From contig JALSTI010000175.1 of assembly GCA_026983795.1 (NCBI GenBank), positions 1 through 49,976 of the forward strand: DNA of 49,976 nucleotides, in the 5' to 3' direction. The DNA is from Melioribacteraceae bacterium (GTDB lineage Bacteria; Bacteroidota; Ignavibacteria; Ignavibacteriales; Melioribacteraceae). The notes beneath the pieces are model-generated. The model made no database searches, was not told where the DNA came from, and saw nothing but the letters and a program-made list of their open reading frames with translations. Below, piece by piece: positions 16,749 to 25,709 of this stretch; the first letter of the stretch is position 1, and the number at the start of each line of letters is the position of its first letter. Both the position numbers and the translations under genes were made by a program.

Positions 16749-17375
16749 TTAATTATGAATTTCCACTTCGGTTCCTACCTGCGTAACCGAAAACAGTTCA
16801 TCTATGCTTTCATTACTTACGGCTATAGAACCGTCTGTCCAATTAAATACAAACGGAAGATTTTTAAAAATAAAATTATATTTCCCAATACCGTGAATTC
16901 CGATATTGGCACCTAAAGGCGTATCGCCGGGCGGACAATTACCGGTTTCGATTTCATTTTTAATTTTTAAATAATCTTTTCTTTTTATCAAGCCATTTTT
17001 TAATGCTTCGGCTGCATCTTTAATTCTTGGATAATTTAATTTCATATTTTTATAATACTTAGTATTGGTGTCTTTTTCGCAAATTTTAAATTTTCCCAAC
17101 GGTGTTACATAATCGTTTGCGGAAGTTTTGATTGAAGCGTTATTTCTTCCGAATACGGCTTTATAACTTTTAACTTTAATTTTGCCAGAATATAAAATTA
17201 AATGATAATTTTTTCTGTCAACAACCAAATGAACATTTTCCAATTTCGATATTCCTTTTTCCATCATGGATTCACGCAATGTAGCTTCACGGATATTTAA
17301 AATAATACCGTAAATAATCATTCCCGTGAAAAACACTAAAATACTAAGTACAACGTAAATTATATTTCTTAACAT
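16749..17375 (-). CDS. membrane-anchored L,D-transpeptidase-fold protein with Ser in place of catalytic Cys
   Basis: This 208-residue YkuD-domain protein has an N-terminal membrane anchor (residues 4-26) and a periplasmic domain from about residue 47. The family pieces are TPLGKFKI (91-98), GIHGIG (159-164, with the conserved His161-Gly162) and NWTDGSIAVSN (178-188). Relatives have NWT-x-GCIA(L/V)-(S/T)N, and that Cys is the nucleophile for 3-3 cross-linking or for attaching proteins to peptidoglycan. Here the position is Ser183, codon TCT at 16827-16829, one base from the Cys codon TGT. The rest of the domain looks intact. It is either an inactive or re-purposed homologue, a recent mutation, or a base error. 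It probably shares a transcript with the Omp85 gene. Confidence 0.85.
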   Translation of the reverse strand: MLRNIIYVVLSILVFFTGMIIYGIILNIREATLRESMMEKGISKLENVHLVVDRKNYHLILYSGKIKVKSYKAVFGRNNASIKTSANDYVTPLGKFKICEKDTNTKYYKNMKLNYPRIKDAAEALKNGLIKRKDYLKIKNEIETGNCPPGDTPLGANIGIHGIGKYNFIFKNLPFVFNWTDGSIAVSNESIDELFSVTQVGTEVEIHN

Positions 17376-17493
17376 ATTACATCAATATCCGAAATTTTCT
17401 ATAACAATAAAATAAGAATTCAAAAAAAAAGAAATTATAAGGTAATAAAAAATAAATTTCTTATACATGAAGTAGTAGTTGCGGGTAATAATT

Positions 17494-17566
17494 GAGGTTG
17501 TTCCAAAAGTTAAAATTATTAATATCGATAGTTTAAAAACCCGTAATTTACTATTGAAACAACCTC
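17494..17566 (-). terminator. long-loop inverted repeat after maeB
   Basis: GAGGTTGTT (17494-17502) and AACAACCTC (17558-17566) are exact reverse complements 55 bases apart, and the right arm lies 12 bases past the maeB stop on the minus strand. The loop has smaller complementary patches (ACGGG...CCCG-like). No clear T run follows, so it may be a structured 3' end rather than an intrinsic terminator. Confidence 0.35.
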
Positions 17567-17578
17567 TTAAAGATTCTA

Positions 17579-19834
17579 TTATTTTTTAGATGCTTCTACA
17601 ACTGCAATTGCCGTCATATTAATTATATCGTCTACACTGGAATTTCTTTGCAGCACATGAATCGGTTTTTTCATTCCCATTAAAATAGGACCGATAACTT
17701 GCGCATCGGTAAGTCTTGCAAACAATTTATAAGCAATATTACCGGAATTCAAATCCGGGAAAACAAGAACATTAGCGCCGCCTTGTATTTTAGCAAAGGG
17801 AAATTCATTTTTCAAAATTTCCGGTACAACCGCAGTATCTGCTTGCATTTCACCGTCGGCAATAATATCAGGTCTTAATTTATTTATTATTTCAACCGCT
17901 CCTCTTACTTTAGCAACTTCGGGATGATCTTTTACGCTGCCAAAATTACTGAACGAAAGGAATGCAACTTTAGGCGTTATGTCAAATTGTTTTACCATAT
18001 CGGCGGAGCTAATAGCTATTTTTGCCAATTCTTCGGAATTCGGATTTATGTTTACTGTGGTATCGGCAAAGAAATAAACTTTCCGGTTAGATATTACAAT
18101 ATACAATCCGGAAACCAGACCGATATTTTCATCGGGTCCTACACATTGTAAAGCCGGACGTATTGTATAAGGATAGTGCCTGGAAATTCCGCCGATAAGC
18201 GCATCGGCATCGCCGTTTCTTATCATCATTGAAGCAAAGTAATTTACTCTTCTTATTAATTTAGTCGCTTCGTTTTTAGTTACACCTTTTCTTTGCCTCA
18301 GTTCGTAAAATTCTTTATAATATTGATCTGTTTTTTCAGAAGTAAACGGATCGATAATTGTAAAATATTTTTTATCGAGATTCAGTTCTTCAATTTTATT
18401 TTCTATTATTTCTTTATTACCCAATAATATAGGTTCGGCAAATTTTTCGTGAACGGCAACGTGGTAAGCGGCTCGAATTATTCTGTCGTCTTCTCCGTCT
18501 GGATAAACAATTTTCTTCGGATTCTTTTGCGCTTTGTGAATCATAACCCTTATAATTTCTTGAGAATAACCCAAACGTTCTTTTAATTCTTCTTCGTAAT
18601 CCAGCCAATTATCAATTTGTCTGCGGGCAACTCCGGTTTCGATGGCGGCTTTTGCTACAGCCGGAGCAACTTTCCATAGCACGCGCGGATCGAACGGTTT
18701 TGGAATAATGTAATCGCTTCCGAACGAAAATTCTTCTCCGCCGTAAGCTTGAATTACAATATCCGGGACTTTTTCTTTAGCAAGATTGGCCAAAGCACGG
18801 ACAGCGGCTAATTTCATTTCATCATTTATTGCCGTTGCCCGCACATCCAAAGCTCCTCTAAATATAAAAGGGAATCCCAGAACATTATTCACTTGATTAG
18901 GATAATCGCTTCTACCGGTAGCCATAATCAAATCGTCTCTTACCGCTTTTGCATCTTCGTAGGTAATTTCGGGATCAGGATTAGCGAGAGCAAAAATAAT
19001 AGGATGGTGATTCATACTTTTAACCATATCTTGACTTACCAAGTTGGGTTTTGACAATCCGACAAAAACATCGGCTCCCGTCATGGCTTCTTCTAAAGAC
19101 GAATACGCTTTTTCGGTAGCAAATTCCCGTTTATACGGATTAAGGTTATCTCTTCCGGAATGAATGTGTCCTTTTGAATCGAACATTGCAATATTTTCTT
19201 TACGGATGCCTGCTTTAACATATAATTTAGAACAAGCAATACCGGCGGCGCCTGCGCCTACAACAACAACACGCAGGTCTTCAAGTTTTTTGTTCGCAAT
19301 TTCTGCAGCGTTAATTAAAGCCGCGCAAGAAATTATTGCAGTGCCATGTTGATCATCGTGAAAAACCGGGATGTTCATTATTTTTTTTAATTCTTCTTCA
19401 ATTTTAAAACATTCCGGAGCTTTAATATCTTCCAAATTAATTCCGCCAAAAGTCGGTTCAAGAACTTTTACGGTATTAATTATTTCATCGGGATCTTTCG
19501 AATCAAGCTCGATGTCGAATACATCAATATCGGCAAATCTTTTAAAGAGTACTCCTTTGCCTTCCATAACGGGTTTTCCGGCAAGGGGTCCAATATCTCC
19601 CAAGCCAAGCACTGCGGTTCCGTTTGAAACCACGCCAACTAAATTTCCTTTGGCGGTATATTTGAAAACATCATCTTCGTTTTTTTCAATTTCCCTGCAC
19701 GGTTCCGCCACGCCGGGAGTATAAGCCAAAGATAATTCTCTGGAAGTAAAACAAGGTTTTGTTGCTTTTACTTCAATTTTTCCAGGTCTTCCTAAACTAT
19801 GATACTCGAGGGCTTCCTTATTGCGAATAGCCAT
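17579..19834 (-). CDS. maeB: malic enzyme with C-terminal phosphotransacetylase-like domain
   Basis: This 751-residue two-domain enzyme is of the MaeB type. It decarboxylates malate to pyruvate with NADP (less often NAD), supplying pyruvate and reductant. The malic domain (about 1-430) has [39 protein letters not shown] and the Rossmann motif [11 protein letters not shown]. The phosphotransacetylase-like domain (about 430-751) has [10 protein letters not shown] and the tail [18 protein letters not shown]. In this fused family that domain is regulatory and not a working PTA, sensing acetyl-CoA. AGAGGA precedes the ATG and a Bacteroidota-type promoter lies at 19894-19926. The gene appears monocistronic. 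Pyruvate would feed the 2-oxoacid dehydrogenase encoded at the right end. Confidence 0.96.
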   Translation of the reverse strand: MAIRNKEALEYHSLGRPGKIEVKATKPCFTSRELSLAYTPGVAEPCREIEKNEDDVFKYTAKGNLVGVVSNGTAVLGLGDIGPLAGKPVMEGKGVLFKRFADIDVFDIELDSKDPDEIINTVKVLEPTFGGINLEDIKAPECFKIEEELKKIMNIPVFHDDQHGTAIISCAALINAAEIANKKLEDLRVVVVGAGAAGIACSKLYVKAGIRKENIAMFDSKGHIHSGRDNLNPYKREFATEKAYSSLEEAMTGADVFVGLSKPNLVSQDMVKSMNHHPIIFALANPDPEITYEDAKAVRDDLIMATGRSDYPNQVNNVLGFPFIFRGALDVRATAINDEMKLAAVRALANLAKEKVPDIVIQAYGGEEFSFGSDYIIPKPFDPRVLWKVAPAVAKAAIETGVARRQIDNWLDYEEELKERLGYSQEIIRVMIHKAQKNPKKIVYPDGEDDRIIRAAYHVAVHEKFAEPILLGNKEIIENKIEELNLDKKYFTIIDPFTSEKTDQYYKEFYELRQRKGVTKNEATKLIRRVNYFASMMIRNGDADALIGGISRHYPYTIRPALQCVGPDENIGLVSGLYIVISNRKVYFFADTTVNINPNSEELAKIAISSADMVKQFDITPKVAFLSFSNFGSVKDHPEVAKVRGAVEIINKLRPDIIADGEMQADTAVVPEILKNEFPFAKIQGGANVLVFPDLNSGNIAYKLFARLTDAQVIGPILMGMKKPIHVLQRNSSVDDIINMTAIAVVEASKK

Positions 19835-19893
19835 TTAATTTTCCTCTTTAATTACTTTTTAACTCAATTAGTTAATAAGACATTTTTATCTTA

Positions 19894-19926
19894 CAAAACT
19901 AAATATAATTTGTGAAACCACAAAAA
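19894..19926 (-). promoter_or_regulatory. Bacteroidota-type promoter of maeB
   Basis: On the minus strand TTTTTG (19921-19926) is followed after 19 bases by TAGTTTTG (19894-19901). This is a full match to the Bacteroidota -33/-7 consensus TTTG-N19-TAnnTTTG. Transcription would start about 50 bases before the maeB ATG. It is the best promoter match I found in the window and supports the taxonomic guess. Confidence 0.6.
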
Positions 19927-20050
19927 GATATAGCGGATTAATTTTATTTATCAACTCAAATTCCTTAAAACAGCTCTTTTTTGTTTTAGATATTTTACTC
20001 AATTAAAAGAAGTAATATTGGAATGAAAATAAATTTTAGAAAATAAAAAA

Positions 20051-20068
20051 GCCCCTTTGGAAAGGGGC
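20051..20068 (-). terminator. Rho-independent terminator of the redox cluster
   Basis: GCCCCTTT (20051-20058) pairs with AAAGGGGC (20061-20068). On the minus strand the stem is followed by TTTTTTATTT, and it lies 23 bases past the stop of the TlpA-like gene. It closes the cluster 20092-21854. Confidence 0.85.
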
Positions 20069-20091
20069 AGGAATTTATAATTAAAATTAAC

Positions 20092-20709
20092 TTATTTTGC
20101 TTCGGCAAGGGAAAGAGTAAAATTAGGTGCTTTAACCGAAAAATCGAATTTTCCTTTTCCCGTAAGGGCTTTGTTGATGGTTTCTTCCAAAGTACTTTTT
20201 GGTACTAAACCTTCGTATTTAGCAACCACATTGCCCTTTTTATCGATAACAAAAGAAGTAGGAATTGACCGGATTCCGCCGTATTGCTGTATTACATTCA
20301 TATCGGCATAAACTATAGGATAATTGATACCGTATTCTTTTATAAAAGGAACAACTCTGGCTTTAGTATTTCTAGACATTTCATCAACGGAAATTCCGAT
20401 AATTTCAATTTTGTCTTTATATTTCTTTTTAAGTTCTATTAAATCCGGAATACCTTTTCTACATGGCGGGCACCATGTAGCCCAAAAGTCCAATATAACT
20501 ACTTTACCAGTAAAGTTTGAAAGCGTAAGAGTTTTGCCGGAAGTTTCAACATAATTAGGAGGTAGCGGACCTTCTTTCGGTGTTCCGTTTGTATTATTCA
20601 TAATAAATAAAATTATTACAACAAGTAAAAACGCTCCCGTATATATGTAACTTCTATGTTTTTTATTGGCTAAAAAACTTTCTTTTTGATTATTTTTTTT
20701 ATTGCTCAT
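20092..20709 (-). CDS. membrane-anchored TlpA-like thiol-disulfide oxidoreductase
   Basis: This 205-residue protein has a charged N terminus, one membrane segment (about 21-38) and a periplasmic thioredoxin fold with the active site WCPPC (Cys80, Cys83). The cis-proline loop IPTSFVID and the strand KVVILDFWATWC are typical of the TlpA/ResA group, which reduce disulfides in exported proteins, often apocytochromes. The last 20 residues (KFDFSVKAPNFTLSLAEAK-like end) extend past the fold and look like the start of another AhpC/TSA-type domain, possibly a relic. GGGAG precedes the ATG. It follows DUF1858 by 59 bases and is the last gene before a strong terminator. Confidence 0.92.
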   Translation of the reverse strand: MSNKKNNQKESFLANKKHRSYIYTGAFLLVVIILFIMNNTNGTPKEGPLPPNYVETSGKTLTLSNFTGKVVILDFWATWCPPCRKGIPDLIELKKKYKDKIEIIGISVDEMSRNTKARVVPFIKEYGINYPIVYADMNVIQQYGGIRSIPTSFVIDKKGNVVAKYEGLVPKSTLEETINKALTGKGKFDFSVKAPNFTLSLAEAK

Positions 20710-20768
20710 CTATTCTCCCAATGGTTTTTACAATTATAGGTTAAGAAAAATTAAATTGCAATACTAAT

Positions 20769-20990
20769 TTAATTCCCGTTAGTCATTTTATTTAAATCAT
20801 CTACAAATTTTTGAATGTCTTCGTCGCTAAAACCTTTTTCCTTTGCGGCGCTTTCCAAAGTTCCCCAAATAGGTTCGCCGCATCTTAAACATCTTATTCC
20901 ATGTTCCATTAAATAAACCACGGAATCGGGTACTAAATTCACCAAATCTTCAATCTCAATATCTTTAGTTATTTTCTTTTGATCTATCAT
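20769..20990 (-). CDS. DUF1858 small protein with CxxC
   Basis: This 73-residue soluble protein matches the DUF1858 pattern. It has an N-terminal helix region ITKDIEIEDLVNLVPDSV, then YLMEHGIRCLRCGEPIWGTL with Cys34 and Cys37, then a helical tail AAKEKGFSDEDIQKF. Members of this family are small and often occur next to hybrid-cluster, sulfur or redox genes; no reaction is established to my knowledge. The start ATG has GAGGT upstream and lies within the end of the DUF6132 gene (26-base overlap), which implies coupled translation. The CxxC suggests a thiol or metal relay with the neighbouring oxidoreductases. Confidence 0.8.
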   Translation of the reverse strand: MIDQKKITKDIEIEDLVNLVPDSVVYLMEHGIRCLRCGEPIWGTLESAAKEKGFSDEDIQKFVDDLNKMTNGN

Positions 20991-21195
20991 TGTTTACCTC
21001 TGATTTTTTCTTTTTAGCAGGAAACGCAAAAATCAATCCGATTACGGATCCGTATGCTGTGGAAATGTAAGGATTACTTGTAATTGCACAAGTTCCCGAA
21101 GCGCAGCCGATAAAATAATAATAGGCATATCCTATTACACCGCCGGCAACCACGGGAAGAATGCGTTTTAGTACAAAAGATTTATTAAATTTCAT
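20965..21195 (-). CDS. DUF6132 small membrane protein
   Basis: This 76-residue protein has a hydrophobic segment (about 10-30), the signature GCASGTCAITSNP (30-42) with Cys31 and Cys36, a second hydrophobic segment (about 45-60) and a lysine-rich cytosolic tail. The GC-x-x-G-x-C-x-ITSNP motif is characteristic of DUF6132. The two cysteines sit at or near the membrane surface between two membrane helices. Its ATG overlaps the stop of the oxidoreductase gene (TAATG), and its end overlaps DUF1858. The family has no established function. The context suggests passing thiols, sulfur or a metal between the cytosolic and periplasmic redox proteins of this cluster. Confidence 0.8.
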   Translation of the reverse strand: MKFNKSFVLKRILPVVAGGVIGYAYYYFIGCASGTCAITSNPYISTAYGSVIGLIFAFPAKKKKSEVNNDRSKENN

Positions 21196-21854
21196 TAATT
21201 AGCTCCGATTTTGGATAATGACTCGTTTATTTTATCTAAAAACATATTTTCTGGCACGGCGCCTTCAACAAAATCGGATTCGTTAATTACCGAACGCGGA
21301 ACGCCGCGAACGTTGTATTTATTTGATAAGTGAGGAAATTCAGTAGCTTCTATCATATCCGATTTAATATTTTGATTAAGATACGCAAATTTATGCGCAG
21401 TTAAAACCGCTTTGGGACAGTATGGACAAGTAGGCGTTACGAAAACTTGGATATGAACCGGCGAATTAATTTCTTTGACTTTTTGTTCAATATCTGCCGG
21501 AAGATTTGTTTTTCCGGTGCTTAGCATAATTATATCTTCTAATAAGGAAGAGAATTCATAACCGCTCGGAATTCCGAAATATCTTATTCCATAATCGGTG
21601 CCGTTTTTATCCAATAAAACTATTGCGGGAATTTTATCTATATTATATTTTTCCGATACTTCTTTATCGGTGACAAAATTATAAACTTCTAATTCCAGTT
21701 TATCTGACAGTTCCGTAATTTCCGTTACCAATTGTCTTGTTTCCCGGCAAAACTGGCATTCAATTTCTTGAGTAAAATTTATAATTTTTACTTTTTCGTC
21801 CAATACCGATAAATGTTGTTTAACATCTTCTCTTATTTTACCGTCTAAAATCAT
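21195..21854 (-). CDS. two-domain protein disulfide oxidoreductase (PDO/glutaredoxin-like)
   Basis: This 219-residue protein has no signal peptide and has two thioredoxin folds. The first carries ECQFCRE (Cys33, Cys36) with the cis-proline at IPAIV. The second carries TPTCPYCPKA (Cys143, Cys146) with its cis-proline loop at GVPRSV. The arrangement matches the PDO family known from archaea and thermophiles and found in Bacteroidota-type bacteria, with roles in cytosolic disulfide exchange and as a thioredoxin-like reductant. GGAG precedes the ATG. A possible -7 box, TATATTTA, lies about 30 bases upstream. It heads a four-gene unit with DUF6132, DUF1858 and TlpA. Confidence 0.88.
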   Translation of the reverse strand: MILDGKIREDVKQHLSVLDEKVKIINFTQEIECQFCRETRQLVTEITELSDKLELEVYNFVTDKEVSEKYNIDKIPAIVLLDKNGTDYGIRYFGIPSGYEFSSLLEDIIMLSTGKTNLPADIEQKVKEINSPVHIQVFVTPTCPYCPKAVLTAHKFAYLNQNIKSDMIEATEFPHLSNKYNVRGVPRSVINESDFVEGAVPENMFLDKINESLSKIGAN

Positions 21855-21998
21855 TGTTACTCCATTTATTATTTCGTAAATATAATATGATGAACAGGCT
21901 ATTAAAAAGATTCTAACGAAATACCGGAATAAAATTTGCTATTGAAAAATAATAAATTTTACCCTATAAAAATCCGGGAAATTATTAAAAACAATTCT

Positions 21999-22478
21999 TC
22001 ACTTTTTATTTCCCCATTTCAAAATTTCGAGCCTTACTTTCACAATTCCGTCGTTTATCATATCCAGCTTTTTTGCGGCACCGAGTGACAAATCTATTAT
22101 TCTTTTATGATTGTATGGCATTCGGTCGTTTACTTTTACTATACAACTCTTATGGTTTTTTAAATTCACAACTCTTATAATTGTTCCGAAAGGAAATGTA
22201 GGATGCGCCGCCGAGAGTCCGTACATATTATAAATCTCGCCGTTTGCTGTTTTTCTGCCATGATATTTATAAGCGTAAAAAGATGCAACTCCTTCAAACG
22301 TTTTTACCGGAGCGTAGTCTTTATACAAAACCGATTCTTTTCCTTCAACAACTTTGAAATCCGTCTCCGCAGCATCATCTTTTGTAAAACGCGGCGAAGA
22401 ACTGCAAGAAACCAAAGTGAAAGAAGTATAAACTAAAATAAATAACTGCAAGTATTTTATTAAATATCTAAATTGCAT
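21999..22478 (-). CDS. rlpA: RlpA family septal ring lytic transglycosylase-like lipoprotein
   Basis: This 159-residue protein has a lipoprotein signal peptide ending LVSC, with the lipidated Cys at residue 25, and a double-psi beta-barrel. The DPBB motifs are GVASFYAYKYHGRKTANGE (63-81), AHPTFPFGT (91-99) and VKVNDRMPY (114-122), where Asp118 is the catalytic-type acid. RlpA proteins cut glycan strands lacking stem peptides during cell separation. There is no C-terminal SPOR domain, as in many Bacteroidota homologues, so septal targeting must differ. I preferred the ATG at 22478 over an in-frame TTG at 22487. The glycosyltransferase gene is divergent, 47 bases away. Confidence 0.9.
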   Translation of the reverse strand: MQFRYLIKYLQLFILVYTSFTLVSCSSSPRFTKDDAAETDFKVVEGKESVLYKDYAPVKTFEGVASFYAYKYHGRKTANGEIYNMYGLSAAHPTFPFGTIIRVVNLKNHKSCIVKVNDRMPYNHKRIIDLSLGAAKKLDMINDGIVKVRLEILKWGNKK

Positions 22479-22525
22479 AGCAAACAAATTAACATTTTAA
22501 TTTTTCAATTAAAACAGCAAAACAA

Positions 22526-23875
22526 TTGGAAACAACAAAGAAAAAATCTTATAGAAAATCTAATCTTCTTTTAATTATTACCGGGTCTATAATTGAACTT
22601 TGTTTTTTAGTCTTTACAGTTTTTCAAAAATCGGAACGGAATATTGTTTTATATATGATTGTTTTCGGAGTATCTTTTCTTTTTTATCTAATTGCGCAGG
22701 CAATTTATAAAAATAATCCGGAAGAAAATTCAAAATACCAATGGTTAAACAAATTAAGCAGGTTAACAGGACTGAGTCCGGGAGTTTTAATTATTTTATT
22801 GTTTGCAATTTTATTCAGAATAACATTAATTCCCACCGTCCCATCTACTTCAGACGATGTTTACCGTTATATTTGGGAAGGTAAAATTTTGTTAAACGGA
22901 CACAATCCCTTTGAGGTTGCACCGGACGACGAAAGTTTGAATTATCTTCACACTAAGAAATACCCCGGTTTAGTTACTTACCCACATATGACAACAATAT
23001 ACCCTGCAACGGCTCAAGCGGTTTTTGTGCTGGGTTATTTGATTTCGGGCGAATCGGATAAGGGACTGAAATTAATTTATCTGATTGCCGAAATTATTAC
23101 ACTAATATTTATAGTAAAAATTTTAAGACTGAGGAACCAGTATGAAAATCAAGTAATACTTTATGCATGGTTGCCTTTACCTATAATGGAATTTTTCGTT
23201 AATTCTCATGTTGATGCGGTTGGTATTACATTTTTAATGATTTTTATTTATTTCATTTTGGCAAATAAATATTTATACTCGGTTATACCTTTTGTTTTAA
23301 GCTTTTTAACAAAATTATATCCCGCAATGTTGTTTCCGCTTTTAATAAAACAAATAGGATGGAAAAAATCGCTTAACTTCGGAATGTTATTTGCCTTACT
23401 TGCAATTGTATTAATGTACCCTTTCATCCCTGCCGAACGGTCTGTAAATGCTTCGTTGTTCACATATTTGCAAAATTGGAGTTTCAACGGATCGGTTTAC
23501 TCGTTATTATCCGGAATACTTAAAAACGGATATTTGGCAAGGGAAATTTGTCTTATTCTTTTCTTAATAGGCGTTATTATTGTTTCGGTAAAATTCAAAG
23601 ATTTTTTAAAAGGCGCATATACAATTTGGATACTTTTCGTTGTTTTTGCCGCAACGCTTTATCCTTGGTATTTAACCTGGATATCAGCGGTCAATCCTTT
23701 TTTCGGTTTTTATTCCGTATTAAGTTTATTCTTTACAAGTAATTTTACTAATTTAACGCCGTTGGGAACGGTGTGGAGAGAATATTGGTTTGTATATTTA
23801 ATTGAATACGTTCCGTTTTACTTTTTTCTTGCAATTGAATTAATGTTTCTTAGTAAAAAATTTAATAAAAATTAA
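22526..23875 (+). CDS. polytopic GT-C type glycosyltransferase
   Basis: This 449-residue membrane protein has about eleven hydrophobic helices. The first large loop has STSDDVYRYIWEGK (108-120; acidic Asp110-Asp111 and Glu118) followed by GHNPFEVAP. Such a DD motif in the first extracytoplasmic loop is typical of GT-C enzymes that use polyprenyl-phosphate sugars, for example GT87 or MptB-like mannosyltransferases. YPH and IYPATAQ nearby are also typical. The start is TTG at 22526, because an ATG occurs only after the first membrane helix. The short spacer to divergent rlpA leaves little promoter space. A role in lipid-linked sugar transfer to envelope glycans is inferred; acceptor and sugar are unknown. 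Confidence 0.8.
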   Translation: METTKKKSYRKSNLLLIITGSIIELCFLVFTVFQKSERNIVLYMIVFGVSFLFYLIAQAIYKNNPEENSKYQWLNKLSRLTGLSPGVLIILLFAILFRITLIPTVPSTSDDVYRYIWEGKILLNGHNPFEVAPDDESLNYLHTKKYPGLVTYPHMTTIYPATAQAVFVLGYLISGESDKGLKLIYLIAEIITLIFIVKILRLRNQYENQVILYAWLPLPIMEFFVNSHVDAVGITFLMIFIYFILANKYLYSVIPFVLSFLTKLYPAMLFPLLIKQIGWKKSLNFGMLFALLAIVLMYPFIPAERSVNASLFTYLQNWSFNGSVYSLLSGILKNGYLAREICLILFLIGVIIVSVKFKDFLKGAYTIWILFVVFAATLYPWYLTWISAVNPFFGFYSVLSLFFTSNFTNLTPLGTVWREYWFVYLIEYVPFYFFLAIELMFLSKKFNKN

Positions 23876-23965
23876 TTTGCCTTCAATGAATTTTTATATC
23901 CTTGCATCTACAAATAAAGTTTTCACGGCTTTTCAAACTATAACAAACAACCGAAAGAATAATTA

Positions 23966-25363
23966 ATGAAATTCGAAAAATTAAAAGCGCCGAATACATT
24001 TTTAATAATTTTCAGTCTTATAATTCTAGTTGCCGTTTCCACTTGGATAATTCCTTCGGGCGAATTTAACAAACATAAAGTAAACGGAAAGCAAGTAATT
24101 ATAAATGATTCATTCCATAAAGTGGAACAAAATCCGCAAGGCATTTTCGAAATTTTGATGGCGCCTATTAAAGGAATAAAAAGAGCGGCATTAATCATAG
24201 GATTTGTATTAATAATTGGTGGAGCGTTTTCGGTTTTTCAAAAAACCGGCGCGGTCAATTCAGGTATTTTTGCAATTGTTAAAGCACACTCGGAATATAA
24301 ATTTATAAGAATTTTACTTATTCCAATACTAATGGTTCTTTTTTCTCTTGGCGGAGCGATTTTTGGAATGTCGGAAGAAGTAATACCTTTTATTCTTATT
24401 TTTATTCCAATGTCGCTAATGCTTGGCTACGATTCAATTACGGGAGTTGCAATTCCTTTTGTAGGCGCGGGAGCAGGATTTGCCGGAGCGTTTTTAAATC
24501 CTTTTACGGTTGGAATTGCCCAAGGGATAGCGGAAATTCCAATATTTTCCGGATTGTTTTACCGTTTAATAGTATGGGTAATTGTTACATCCGCTGCTGT
24601 ATTTTTTGTGTTACTTTACGCCGGAAAAATTAAAGCGAATCCCCAGGTTAGCCCGGTTTATACAACGGATTTAGAAAAAAGGAAAAAACTTAAGTTGGAT
24701 GAATTGAACAATCACGTAAAAATGGACGGAAAACATAAAGCCGTACTTATTATTTTTTCTTTGGGTTTGGTTTTACTGGTTGTGGGTGTTATAAAATTAG
24801 GCTGGTACATCGAAGAAATTTGCGCACTTTTTTTGGGAATGGGAATAATTGTAGGAATTGCCGGAAGATTAACCGCGCAGGAAATTACCGATTCGTTTAT
24901 TAACGGTGCAAAAGATTTGGTGGCAACCGCGTTAATAATCGGTTTGGCAAGAGGAATTTTAGTAATTGCGGAAGACGGAAAAATTATTGATACAATACTT
25001 TACACAATTTCTTTTCCGATGAAAAATTTTCATTCGGTTATTTCCGCCCAGTTTATGTTTTTGGTACAAACCGTAATTAACTTTTTCGTACCTTCCGGTA
25101 GCGGTCAAGCTGCCTTAACTATCCCTATTATGGCTCCTTTAAGCGATTTGGTGGGCGTGTCGCGTCAAACGGCAGTGTTGGCATTTCAAATGGGCGACGG
25201 TTTTACTAATTTAATTATTCCAACTTCTGCCGTAACAATGGGAATTTTAACTCTTGCGGATATTCCTTGGAAAAAGTGGGCTAAATGGATTTTTCCATTA
25301 CAAATTATTTTTTTTATTGCGGGACTAATTCTATTAATTCCTCCTTTTTTTATCGGGTGGTAA
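23966..25363 (+). CDS. YfcC family membrane transporter (C4-dicarboxylate carrier-like)
   Basis: This 465-residue polytopic protein begins with TWIIPSGEF (a family signature near residue 46-54) and has two inverted halves with re-entrant loops. These include FGMSEEVIPF and GAGAGFAGAFLNPFTVG in the first half, and VPSGSGQAALTIPIMAPLSDL plus MGDGFTNLIIPTSA in the second. This is the YfcC/AbgT/DcuC-like group (PF03606), secondary transporters for carboxylates, amino acids or peptides. Substrate cannot be read from sequence. It lies 90 bases downstream of the glycosyltransferase with no terminator visible between them, so read-through is possible but a functional link is not obvious. Confidence 0.85.
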   Translation: MKFEKLKAPNTFLIIFSLIILVAVSTWIIPSGEFNKHKVNGKQVIINDSFHKVEQNPQGIFEILMAPIKGIKRAALIIGFVLIIGGAFSVFQKTGAVNSGIFAIVKAHSEYKFIRILLIPILMVLFSLGGAIFGMSEEVIPFILIFIPMSLMLGYDSITGVAIPFVGAGAGFAGAFLNPFTVGIAQGIAEIPIFSGLFYRLIVWVIVTSAAVFFVLLYAGKIKANPQVSPVYTTDLEKRKKLKLDELNNHVKMDGKHKAVLIIFSLGLVLLVVGVIKLGWYIEEICALFLGMGIIVGIAGRLTAQEITDSFINGAKDLVATALIIGLARGILVIAEDGKIIDTILYTISFPMKNFHSVISAQFMFLVQTVINFFVPSGSGQAALTIPIMAPLSDLVGVSRQTAVLAFQMGDGFTNLIIPTSAVTMGILTLADIPWKKWAKWIFPLQIIFFIAGLILLIPPFFIGW

Positions 25364-25709
25364 CAAGGTTAGCAAATTAAAAGAATCGGAAGATTTACAT
25401 ATTGCCATATTTACAAATTGGTAGTTGATTGACTGTTTATCAGTCCGATTATGTTTGCCGGCAAAATAGCGGTTTATACAATTTTCCGCACTTTTCATAA
25501 TAAGAATAGTGGGATTTGGGATTAAGTTTTATTAAATTATGCCGATAATATTGAGGATTACTTTTTAATTATATTTTTTAAGTGGTTATTTTTATTGATT
25601 TTAGGACATTTATCCATTTACTTAGTACCGTTAAATTATTTTTTCATTAAAAAAAATATAATTTTTACGATAATAAAACAGAATAATGAAAACATGAGGT
25701 AATTTTAAT
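25364..25709. other. non-coding gap with small dyads
   Basis: This 346-base AT-rich gap has no convincing gene. GACTG-TTTAT-CAGTC (25431-25445) forms a small hairpin. AATCGGA (25384-25390) is complementary to TCCGATT (25444-25450). TTTGCCGGCAAA (25454-25465) is a perfect palindrome. No T run follows, so they are not clear terminators. GAGG at the right end is the ribosome binding site of the receiver gene. Confidence 0.35.

Noticed and set aside
19371-19724. 117-codon open frame on the plus strand
   Set aside because: It is antisense to the malic domain of maeB; the maeB frame carries all conserved motifs.
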